From: JADFRG01 sp036986135
Lineage (GTDB): Bacteria; Chloroflexota; Anaerolineae; Anaerolineales; E44-bin32
Direction: 5' to 3'
DNA: 64,000 bases
Assembly (NCBI GenBank): GCA_036986135.1
Contig: BTQZ01000004.1
Span: forward strand, 1-64,000
Positions 54,121 through 62,094 of this stretch are shown here, one piece after another. The notes under the pieces are model-generated. The model made no database searches. It had not been told where the DNA came from and was given only the letters and a program-made list of their open reading frames with translations. Each line of letters begins with the position of its first letter. Within the stretch, counting starts at the first letter, position 1. The position numbers and the translations under genes are program-made.

Positions 54121-55286
54121 TGGCCCCCTCCCGCCGCCGCGGACTGCGTAACAGACTCGCTGCGCTCGATTCGCACGCGGTACCGCAGGAGAAGCTCACC
54201 GCCCACCACGACAAACAGAATCACGCCATTCAGCATGGACACGATGCCGAACGGTTGAATCTCGTCGCCGCCTACCAGCAGTCCGCCGAAAAGATAGGCT
54301 ACCAAAACCACCCCCCAGGGGTTGAGTTTTGCAAGCCAGGCGACGATGATGGCCGTAAACCCGTATCCGGGAGAGATGCGCTCTTGAAAGATGTGAATGA
54401 CGCCGGAGACCTCGCCCATTCCTGCCAGCCCAGCCAGGCCGCCACTGATCAGCATCACCAGCAGGATGTTGCGTTTGATATTCATGCCTGCATAGCGTGC
54501 GGCTTCAGGATTATCTCCAATGACCTTGATCTCGTAGCCGAACTTGCTTTTGCGCAGCACGTACCAAAGGATGAAGGCGGCCGCGAGGCCGATCAGGATT
54601 CCGGCATGCGCAGTCAGTCCTCGCAGAATGGAGAATTGGTCGGCGAACTCAGTCAGCCGCGGCAGCCACGCAGTCCGCGGAAACTTCGGCGTCAATCCAA
54701 AGCCACGCAGCGACCACGGCCCGTAGATGAAGAAGTTGTTCCAAAACGCGGCCACGTAGTTCAGCATCAGAGTGGTGATGATGAGATTCACGCCTAACCA
54801 AGCCTTCAGTGCACCGGGAACCGCGCCGTAAAGTCCTCCTGCCAGGAAGGCAGCCAGCATCATTGCGGGGATCATGATGAAAGCCGGCGTATCCGGGCTG
54901 AGCAGCTTGAGTGCCACGCCGGTCGCTGCCCAGGCTCCAATCAGGAGCTGGCCCTCCGCGCCGATGTTCCACAGCTGCATGCGAAAAGCGAGCGCGACGC
55001 TGAGACCAGCCAGCAGCAGTGGCGTGGCCTTGATGGTCGTATCGGACAGCGGATAGAGCTCACCTCTCAGCCAGCCGGCAGGTGTGCCGAAGGCGGCCCG
55101 GAAGATGCGAGAATACGCCACGAAAGGGCTGACTCCCACGATCGATAGCAGCACCCCACCGACGATCAACGCGCCGATCACCAGGACGACGGGGGAGAGG
55201 ATCGAGAGCCAGCGCGGATTGTCCAGGCGCTTTTGGATGCGGATGCGGTATGGAAACCGTTCGGCGATCGAGCTCTGAGCGCTCAT
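54117..55286 (-). CDS. BMP-type nucleoside ABC transporter permease 1
   Basis: 389 residues, about 9-10 hydrophobic segments (NupP/YufP-like). GAEGQLLIGAWAATG (about 110-124) and AGMGEVSGVIHIFQERISPGYGFTAIIVAWLAKLNP (about 290-325) match family loops. Forms a heterodimeric channel with the next gene product. Confidence 0.92.
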   Translation of the reverse strand: MSAQSSIAERFPYRIRIQKRLDNPRWLSILSPVVLVIGALIVGGVLLSIVGVSPFVAYSRIFRAAFGTPAGWLRGELYPLSDTTIKATPLLLAGLSVALAFRMQLWNIGAEGQLLIGAWAATGVALKLLSPDTPAFIMIPAMMLAAFLAGGLYGAVPGALKAWLGVNLIITTLMLNYVAAFWNNFFIYGPWSLRGFGLTPKFPRTAWLPRLTEFADQFSILRGLTAHAGILIGLAAAFILWYVLRKSKFGYEIKVIGDNPEAARYAGMNIKRNILLVMLISGGLAGLAGMGEVSGVIHIFQERISPGYGFTAIIVAWLAKLNPWGVVLVAYLFGGLLVGGDEIQPFGIVSMLNGVILFVVVGGELLLRYRVRIERSESVTQSAAAGGGQ

Positions 55287-55292
55287 TTTCAG

Positions 55293-56843
55293 CTATCCGG
55301 CTTTGACATTGTGAGCTGTTCGCGTGCCGGCCATCATCAGACCGATTTCCTCGATATCGGCACCTTCAGCGCTCATCTCGCCCATGATTTGGCCCTCGTA
55401 GATCACGGCAATGCGGTCGGCCAGCGCCATGATCTCGTCCAGATCTTCGGAAATCATAAGAATGGCGGCGCCTTCGTCTCGCTGCTCCAACAAGATGCGA
55501 TGCACGGCTTCGGTGGCGCCCACGTCCAATCCGCGAGTGGGCTGCATGGCAACCAGCATTGCAGGAGCTCCGGATATCTCTCGCGCCAGGATAAGCTTCT
55601 GTAAATTGCCGCCCGAAAGCAGTCGTGAGGGAGTTTCAATTGAGGGAGTGGCAATGTCGAATTCGTCAACGAGTTTCTCGGCCTGCTCGCGCATGGCGAC
55701 GAGATTCATCACCCATCCGTTCCCAATCGGCGGGATGCGGTAATTCCGTAAGGCCAAGTTCTCGGATATGTTCATGTTGGGAACACTGCCCATTCCCACT
55801 CGGTCCTCGGGAACGAAAGATAGTCCCGCCTCGAGCACATGGCTGGGCGAAGCGTTCGTAACTTCGCGACCCTGCGCGATGACCGATCCTCCCGTCGCCT
55901 CGCGCAGCCCTGTAACTGCTTCGGCAAGCTCTCTCTGACCGTTCCCCGACACTCCCGCCAGGGCAAGGATTTCACCAGTACGCACCTCCAGCGATATCCC
56001 CTTCAGAGCCGGAAGACCCTTGTCGTCAAGGGCCTGGAGGTTCCTGATCTCTAGAATGGGCTCGCCGGGAGTCGCGGCCTTTCGATCGATGCGGAACAAA
56101 ACCTCTCGTCCCACCATGAGCCTTGCCAGATCCTTCTTCGTCACTCCTTCGAGGTCAATGCCGCTGGACACCATGCGCCCGAGTCGCAAGACGCTGATCC
56201 GATCCGCGATCTCGAGTACTTCGTGCAACTTGTGGCTGATGAAGATGATCGTCTTGCCAGAGCTCGCCATCTCACGCAGCGTGTGGAAGAGCTCCTCCAC
56301 CTCTTGAGGCGTAAGCACCGCTGTGGGCTCGTCCATAATGAGGATGTTGGCTCCCCGGTAGAGCATCTTCAAGACTTCCACTCGCTGCTGCTCACCTACG
56401 GAGAGTTGCCAGATCTTGGCACGCGGATCGACGCTGATGTTGAACCGCTGGCTGAGCGCTTCCACCTCCGCCTCGATCTTCTGGGGGCGGAGAAGAAATC
56501 GAGCTTCATCCAATCCCAGAACTAGATTCTCGGCAACGGAGAGGACGGGTACCAACATGAAATGCTGATGGATCATTCCGATGCCGTCATGGATGGCGTC
56601 CTTCGGCGATCCAAAGGTGACCTTTGCTCCGTCTACATAGATCTCACCCTCGTCCGGGTGATAAAGCCCGGAGAGGATGTTCATGAGCGTGCTCTTGCCC
56701 GCCCCGTTCTCGCCCAGCAGTGCGTGCACTTCCCCCGCTCGAACGTCAAGGTCGACGCGATCGTTGGCTAACACGCCGGGGAAGCGCTTGACGATGCCTC
56801 GCATTTCAACGGCGAGGCGGTTCTCGCTCACGGCTGCATTCAA
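55293..56843 (-). CDS. Nucleoside ABC transporter ATPase with two nucleotide-binding domains
   Basis: 516 residues (NupO/YufO-like). Domain 1: Walker A GENGAGKS (44-51), signature LSVGEQQRVE, Walker B ILIMDEPTAVL. Domain 2: GVSGNGQRE, signature LLSGGNLQKLILARE, and MQPTRGLDVG where Walker B Glu is replaced (QPTRG), as usual in this group. AGGAG precedes the ATG. A strong hairpin separates it from the binding-protein gene. Confidence 0.94.
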   Translation of the reverse strand: MNAAVSENRLAVEMRGIVKRFPGVLANDRVDLDVRAGEVHALLGENGAGKSTLMNILSGLYHPDEGEIYVDGAKVTFGSPKDAIHDGIGMIHQHFMLVPVLSVAENLVLGLDEARFLLRPQKIEAEVEALSQRFNISVDPRAKIWQLSVGEQQRVEVLKMLYRGANILIMDEPTAVLTPQEVEELFHTLREMASSGKTIIFISHKLHEVLEIADRISVLRLGRMVSSGIDLEGVTKKDLARLMVGREVLFRIDRKAATPGEPILEIRNLQALDDKGLPALKGISLEVRTGEILALAGVSGNGQRELAEAVTGLREATGGSVIAQGREVTNASPSHVLEAGLSFVPEDRVGMGSVPNMNISENLALRNYRIPPIGNGWVMNLVAMREQAEKLVDEFDIATPSIETPSRLLSGGNLQKLILAREISGAPAMLVAMQPTRGLDVGATEAVHRILLEQRDEGAAILMISEDLDEIMALADRIAVIYEGQIMGEMSAEGADIEEIGLMMAGTRTAHNVKAG

Positions 56844-56858
56844 CTCCTGGAGTGAAAG

Positions 56859-56897
56859 GATACCGGACAGGTCCGCGTCACGGACCTGTCCGGTATC
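56859..56897 (-). other. Strong intercistronic hairpin (mRNA stabiliser or attenuator)
   Basis: A perfect 17-bp stem (56859-56875 with 56881-56897) with a 5-base loop lies between the binding-protein and ATPase genes. On the minus strand it is followed by CTTTCACT rather than a U-run, so partial read-through and protection of the binding-protein mRNA are more likely than full termination. Confidence 0.75.
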
Positions 56898-56934
56898 TGT
56901 TTTCTAACGACCTGCTTCCCGCTTGCAGAATCGA

Positions 56935-58200
56935 CTACCCACCCGACATTGCAGGGATCTCAGCCTCTGGCAGGAATCCCTCTACGAGAAAGTTCATGCA
57001 AATCTGGCACGGCTCGCGGTCGAGTCCGAAGCTATCGATCGTAGCCTGGTCGAGTCCCTCAAGATCTTCCTGAGTTGGCACTACTCCCTCGGCGATGACA
57101 AGGTTGCCCTTGTTGTCGTAGATTGGACCCGTAAACAGATCGAAGCGGTCGAACTCGCCGCTCTGCATCTCGGCCCATTTCTCCTCTACCAAGGGGATCA
57201 CCCAATCGGGCACAGCATCAGGAAACTCACCGTCGGTCAGGCCCAGCAGGCCGACGATACCGCTCTCCGCACCCGGATACCAGTCTGAGGGCGTCCACGT
57301 TCCAGCCTGGACTTCTTTGATGAATTCCTCATAGGCCACGCCCCAGTTCCAGTAGGGAACCGTCAGGCAGGCCTCGGGATCGGCGTCGCATGAGGTATTG
57401 CTGTCATAGGCAATTCCCCACAGTCCACGCTCACCGGCGGCCTGGACCGGCCCCGGCGTGTCCGCACCCGTCACGACCACTGTGGCCCCTGCGTCGAGCA
57501 GCGATTCACCGGCTTGGATTTCCTTGTCGGGATCGAACCAGGTGAAGATCCAGCGCACGTCGACCTCACACTCGGGGCAAGTCTCGCGCACACCCATCGT
57601 TAGGGCATTACTCAACCGAACCACTTCCGCGATCGGCCAGGGTGCGATGTAGCCAACACGGTTGCTCCCGTCTTCCTTGGCGCGCGCACCTGCGACCATC
57701 CCGGCCAAGAACTTGGTCTGCTCCATCGCTCCGAACAGATTTCCAAAGTTTTCGTCGTTCTTCAGGAATCCCGACACGTGCAAGAAGGCGGTGTCTGGAA
57801 ACTCTTCAGCTATCTCGGGCATCGGGAATTGGAACTCGAAGCTGGTAGCGATGATGGCATCAAAGCCTTTGCGCGCCAGGTTGCGCATGACCCGAGCCGC
57901 GTCCGCCTCAGAGAGGATGGACTCCAGATAGACGGTGTGAACGTTGTCTACATTCTGCTCTAGGTACTCTCGACCCTGATTGTGGGCATAGGTCCACCCA
58001 GCATCGCCGATCGGCCCTATGTACACGAACGCCACATTAGTCTTGCCTTCCTCGGGTTCGGGCAGCGTGATGGTCACGTCATCCCCGAATCCCGAGACCG
58101 TGATCTCCTCTGGTGTAGCCGGCTCCTGGGCGCACGCCGCAACCAGCAGCCCGCCGACCAACAGCACAGTGATAGCTAGCCCCGCTTTGTGTCTCATCAT
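56935..58200 (-). CDS. BMP-family nucleoside-binding lipoprotein
   Basis: 421 residues. Signal peptide with lipobox LVAAC (Cys23), then a BMP/Med fold: VAFVYIGPIGDAGWTYAHNQGREYLE, VTGADTPGPVQAA. Proteins of this family bind purine nucleosides in spirochetes and Bacillus. GGAGGAGTACTAG precedes the ATG. With the ATPase and two permeases it forms a complete importer. Confidence 0.93.
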   Translation of the reverse strand: MMRHKAGLAITVLLVGGLLVAACAQEPATPEEITVSGFGDDVTITLPEPEEGKTNVAFVYIGPIGDAGWTYAHNQGREYLEQNVDNVHTVYLESILSEADAARVMRNLARKGFDAIIATSFEFQFPMPEIAEEFPDTAFLHVSGFLKNDENFGNLFGAMEQTKFLAGMVAGARAKEDGSNRVGYIAPWPIAEVVRLSNALTMGVRETCPECEVDVRWIFTWFDPDKEIQAGESLLDAGATVVVTGADTPGPVQAAGERGLWGIAYDSNTSCDADPEACLTVPYWNWGVAYEEFIKEVQAGTWTPSDWYPGAESGIVGLLGLTDGEFPDAVPDWVIPLVEEKWAEMQSGEFDRFDLFTGPIYDNKGNLVIAEGVVPTQEDLEGLDQATIDSFGLDREPCQICMNFLVEGFLPEAEIPAMSGG

Positions 58201-58297
58201 CTAGTACTCCTCCTATTGTAGAGTTTCGTGGGAATCAGACGGTAGTTGCTACGAGCCGAGCGATGTCACCTCCTCTCATTAAATGAGTCGCCGGCGG

Positions 58298-59245
58298 TCA
58301 AGGGACTATTCGGGTCCCCGTCTTGCCGGCGAGCGCTCGCTCGATATTGTCCGGATCTGTCACCAGGGCTTCTTTGCCCCCAGCCTCCAGGTATTTGATG
58401 ATCGCCTGTACCTTAGGCTCCATACTTCCTTTGGCAAAATGGCCCTGCTCCATGTAAGCCTTGGCTTCTGCCAAGGTCACCTTGTCCAACCACAGCTGAT
58501 CTGGCTGGTTATAGTTTAACGCAATCTGCGGGACTGCTGTCGAGATAAGAAGCAAATCGGCTCCGATCTGAGAGGCCAGCAATGCGGACGCAAAGTCCTT
58601 GTCGATGACCGCCTCGACTCCAGCTAGATATCCCGCCTCGTCTTGAACAACGGGAATTCCACCGCCTCCCACGGCGATCACGACAAAGCCATCTCCAATG
58701 AGCGACTCGATCGCCTCCCGCTGAACGATCCGCACCGGCAACGGTGAAGGTACAATCCGGCGCCATCCTCGGCCGGCGTCTTCCACCACGACCCATCCTT
58801 CGGCATCCACCCGTCGATTGGCGGTCGACTCATCCATGAAGGATCCGATCGGCTTTGTGGGCGCCTCGAAGGCCGGGTCGTTGCGGTCCACGAGCACCTG
58901 AGTGACCACGGTGGCTGCCTGCTTCTCGATTCCGCGTCGCGTGAACTCATTGTAGAGCGACTGCTGGAACATATAGCCAATGGCGCCCTGGCTGTCGGCG
59001 CCGCAGTAGTCCAGCGGCACCTCGTGAAGCTCATGCTTTGCGAGCTCGGATCGCCTGAGAATGAAGCCCACTTGCGGCCCGTTGCCGTGGGTAATCACCA
59101 CATCCCAGTCATCTTCGATCATGCCCGCGATGTGCTTCATTGACTCGGCCGCCGCTTCGTACTGGTCCTGAACGGTCTTGTGTCCCTTGTCCTTGATCAG
59201 CGAGTTGCCGCCGACGGCGACCACCGCCACTTTTTTCTCTGCCAA
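58298..59245 (-). CDS. arcC: Carbamate kinase
   Basis: Converts carbamoyl phosphate and ADP to ATP, CO2 and ammonia. 315 residues, family length: VVAVGGNSLI (8-17), THGNGPQVG, AVGGGGIPVV, VIDKDFASALLA. It follows the YgeW-like carbamoyltransferase by 19 bp, so it likely harvests the energy of carbamoyl phosphate made there. E. coli yqeA is the matching gene in the yge/yqe cluster. Confidence 0.95.
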   Translation of the reverse strand: MAEKKVAVVAVGGNSLIKDKGHKTVQDQYEAAAESMKHIAGMIEDDWDVVITHGNGPQVGFILRRSELAKHELHEVPLDYCGADSQGAIGYMFQQSLYNEFTRRGIEKQAATVVTQVLVDRNDPAFEAPTKPIGSFMDESTANRRVDAEGWVVVEDAGRGWRRIVPSPLPVRIVQREAIESLIGDGFVVIAVGGGGIPVVQDEAGYLAGVEAVIDKDFASALLASQIGADLLLISTAVPQIALNYNQPDQLWLDKVTLAEAKAYMEQGHFAKGSMEPKVQAIIKYLEAGGKEALVTDPDNIERALAGKTGTRIVP

Positions 59246-59264
59246 ATTAGCTTCTCCCCTCGCC

Positions 59265-60245
59265 TCACTTCATCGTCAGTGCCATGACCGCCTTTTGTAC
59301 GTGCAGGCGGTTCTCGGCTTCGTCGAATACCACGCTCTGCGGTCCGTCGATCACCGCATCCGTCACCTCGACATTACGGTCGGCCGGCAGCGGATGCATA
59401 TAGATCGCGTCCTTATGGGCCAGCGACATCTTGCGTTCGTCCGTGATCCAACTCTCGTATTGATCCTGGATTTGTTTGCCTTCGTCAGGATCCTGCGTAG
59501 TCAGCAGCGGGCCCCAGGACTTGGCGTACACCACTTCCGCCCCCTCAAAGCCGGCTTCCATATCCTCCACAACCTTAAATTTCGTCCCGGCCCTTTCCGC
59601 CTCGGCCTGCGCCTGTTCCATTACATCCTGCATCAACTTGAACTCCGGTGGATGGGCCAGGGTGAGATCCAAGCCGAAGCGCGGCATTTGCAGGATCAGC
59701 GATTGCGGGACGGAGACCGGCTTCAAATACGAAGCGGCATAGGCCCAGGAAACGACCATCTTAACCCCGCGCAGATCAGGACCCTTTTTCTCTTGAATGG
59801 TCATGAGATCGGCCAGGATCTGGAAGGGATGGTAGGTTTCGCACTGCATGTTGAGCACCGGCACACGGGCAGCGTTCGCGACGAAGTTCAGATACTGGTT
59901 CCCCACTCCCCAGTCCACGTGCCGGATGGCGATGCCGTCGAAGTACCGTCCGAAGATATCGCCGATCTCTCGCTCGGTGTCGCCGTGCGCGATCTGTGTG
60001 GTCTTGGATTCAATGAAGGCCGCGTGCCCGCCCAGCTGCGCCATTCCCGATTCAAATGAACCGCGCGTGCGCGTGCTGCTGAAGAAAAACAGCATGGCAA
60101 GCGTCTTATCGCGCAAATAGGCGTGCGGCTCGCCCAGCGCCCGCTTGCGCTTGAGGTCATAGGCCACATCCAGAACGGTCTCCACCTCTTCTTTGCTGAA
60201 ATCCAGGTCGCCGATCAGATCGCGGCCTCTTAGGTCAGTCTGCAT
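59265..60245 (-). CDS. Carbamoyltransferase, ornithine-carbamoyltransferase fold, YgeW-like candidate
   Basis: 326 residues. Carbamoyl-phosphate site FFSSTRTRGSFE (54-65), HPFQILAD, and HPLPADRNVEVTDAV in place of the HCLP of ornithine transcarbamylases. GHAAFIESKTTQIAHGDTEREIGDIFGRYFDGIAIRH also resembles the family. Together with carbamate kinase downstream it probably runs in reverse, phosphorolysing a carbamoylated amino compound or ureide. YgeW is the closest functional analogue in the purine cluster; N-acetylornithine or other transcarbamylases remain possible. It is shorter than E. coli YgeW. Confidence 0.82.
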   Translation of the reverse strand: MQTDLRGRDLIGDLDFSKEEVETVLDVAYDLKRKRALGEPHAYLRDKTLAMLFFFSSTRTRGSFESGMAQLGGHAAFIESKTTQIAHGDTEREIGDIFGRYFDGIAIRHVDWGVGNQYLNFVANAARVPVLNMQCETYHPFQILADLMTIQEKKGPDLRGVKMVVSWAYAASYLKPVSVPQSLILQMPRFGLDLTLAHPPEFKLMQDVMEQAQAEAERAGTKFKVVEDMEAGFEGAEVVYAKSWGPLLTTQDPDEGKQIQDQYESWITDERKMSLAHKDAIYMHPLPADRNVEVTDAVIDGPQSVVFDEAENRLHVQKAVMALTMK

Positions 60246-60377
60246 GTGCTCAACCTCTCCCGTCTCATCTGCCTGGCGTTCGCGTAGATGGCTATGCGCA
60301 GTCGACTATTGCGCCGGCCGGTCTATTCCGGAATCCCATATCCTTTCGTGGTGGAGTCAGCCCTGTGGAGATCTCCC

Positions 60378-61328
60378 CTACTCCATCGCCCCCAAAACGA
60401 GTGAAAGCAGCGCCATTCTCATCACCACCCCATTGAAGGCCTCTTCCCAGTAGCGTGCGTGCCGCGTGTAGTCCACCTCTTCCAGCAGCTCATCCATGCG
60501 AGGCAGGGAGTGCAGGATGATCGAATCTCCCTTGGCCTTCTTCATGAGCTCCCTGGTCACCTGATAGTTCGCGGGTGTCATGCCCACCTCACCCGTGCGC
60601 TCATCGCGTGACTTAGTGTAGTCCGGCTGTACCACCGGCTCCATATAGATCACGTCCGCCTTGTCGATGACCTGCTCAATGTGCTCGATTTCATCGTACT
60701 CCAGGTTGAGCTCATCGATTTCTACCTTGAACTCGTCGGTCAGCGACATGTCCTCCGGGGCGATGTAGCTGGCGCTGATATCGAACTGGCTCATTGCATA
60801 GCTCATGGAATGCATGGTGCGCATGCGCATGTCACCGACCAAAACGAAATGCAGGCCGTCCAGCGTGCCTTTCTCTTTCAAGATGGTGTACATGTCCGTA
60901 AGCACTTGCGTCGGATGTTCTCCCCAGCCATCTCCAGCGTTGATCACTGGCACGCTGGCCCACTTCGCGGCCTCTGCGGGCGCACCCTGCTCGAAGTGGC
61001 GCATCACGATCACATCGCCGTAATACTCCAGCATGTGCACCGTGTCCTTGATTGATTCCTGATAGAAATCACCGGCGCGGGTCATCTTGGCGTCGGCGAA
61101 GCCGGTAACCTCGCCACCCAGCCGCAGCATGGCCGCCTCGTGGGCCAGACGCGTGCGTGTACTGGGTTGGTAAAAGGCGGTGACCAGGATCTTTCCGGCC
61201 AATAGATCTGAATTCCGTCGATCACGCGCGATATGGGCCAATCGATCTGCGGTCTCGAACACGCGGAAATACTCCGCACGCTCAAAGCCCTTCAGCGAAA
61301 GAATGTCTCGTCCTGCAAAGCTTCTCAT
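60378..61328 (-). CDS. Carbamoyltransferase, aspartate-carbamoyltransferase-like, second paralog
   Basis: 316 residues. STRTRLAHE (56-64), GEHPTQVL (137-143) and HSLPRMDEL near the C-terminus match aspartate transcarbamylase (HPTQ, HPLPRVDEI). The 80s-loop Lys that reaches into the neighbouring active site is not evident: the segment reads DAKMTRAGDFYQES. The aspartate specificity is therefore unsure and a ureido amino acid substrate is possible. AGGAGGAC lies before the ATG. No pyrimidine genes are nearby. Confidence 0.8.
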   Translation of the reverse strand: MRSFAGRDILSLKGFERAEYFRVFETADRLAHIARDRRNSDLLAGKILVTAFYQPSTRTRLAHEAAMLRLGGEVTGFADAKMTRAGDFYQESIKDTVHMLEYYGDVIVMRHFEQGAPAEAAKWASVPVINAGDGWGEHPTQVLTDMYTILKEKGTLDGLHFVLVGDMRMRTMHSMSYAMSQFDISASYIAPEDMSLTDEFKVEIDELNLEYDEIEHIEQVIDKADVIYMEPVVQPDYTKSRDERTGEVGMTPANYQVTRELMKKAKGDSIILHSLPRMDELLEEVDYTRHARYWEEAFNGVVMRMALLSLVLGAME

Positions 61329-61377
61329 CTGTGATGTCCTCCTGTGACTTGGTCCTCAAAAGAGCGCTCGCGCGAGA

Positions 61378-62094
61378 TTAGGCTGCGGTGCTCAGACCGC
61401 GTCCGACCCGCCGAACGACATGAAACTTGAACGTGCCGGGCCGAAAATAGCTCTGGGATCGATCCACGACCTGCCCGTCCTTGGTAAATAGACTAGCTTC
61501 GAACCGAAGCAGCACGGATCCTGCCGGAACTCCCAGCCGCTCGGCGACCTGCCCTTCAGCGGACACCGCGCTAATCTCACTTTTCGAATACTCCAGCGCC
61601 GGCTCTCCACGCTCCAACAGTAGATCCAAAACGGAGCCGTGAAATTCCTTGGCCAGCACGGCGTCAGGAATCAGGTCTTTCCCGATAGTGTCAACTAGGT
61701 AGGCCACAGTTTCCCCCTCCGCTAGAATGTCGCGTGAGATCTCAATCACCTGATCGACTCCCAGCAGCTGAGCCTCCTCCGGATCTGAGCTGCGGTGCAG
61801 GATCTCGGAATCTCCCATTTCCACCTCCAGGCCCACCCTGGCCGCCATTGTCTCGATGCTTATCAGCTCTTCCAAGCCGGCTTCGATAACCGTCGGTGGC
61901 ACATAGGTTCCTACCCCTTGACGCCGCACGATCAGCCCGCGATCCTCGAGGGCGCTCATAGCTTCCCGCAGTGTGGGACGCGAGACGCCCAACTGCTCTG
62001 CCAGCCTCGGTTCGGAGGGAAGAACTTCTCCCGGCTCGCTTCGCTCAAGCAGCTCTGCCAACGCGTGCGCGGTACGTTGATAAGGTTTGCTCAT
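61378..62094 (-). CDS. GntR-family regulator with UTRA domain
   Basis: 238 residues: winged helix (about 8-68, GEVLPSEPRLAEQLGVSRPTLREAMSALEDRGLI) and a UTRA ligand domain (about 85-230), HutC subfamily. Second gene of the operon, overlapping adenine deaminase 2 by four bases. The palindrome TTGTC-A-GACAA next to the -35 box at the right edge is a candidate site. The ligand may be a purine, nucleoside or ureide. Confidence 0.92.
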   Translation of the reverse strand: MSKPYQRTAHALAELLERSEPGEVLPSEPRLAEQLGVSRPTLREAMSALEDRGLIVRRQGVGTYVPPTVIEAGLEELISIETMAARVGLEVEMGDSEILHRSSDPEEAQLLGVDQVIEISRDILAEGETVAYLVDTIGKDLIPDAVLAKEFHGSVLDLLLERGEPALEYSKSEISAVSAEGQVAERLGVPAGSVLLRFEASLFTKDGQVVDRSQSYFRPGTFKFHVVRRVGRGLSTAA

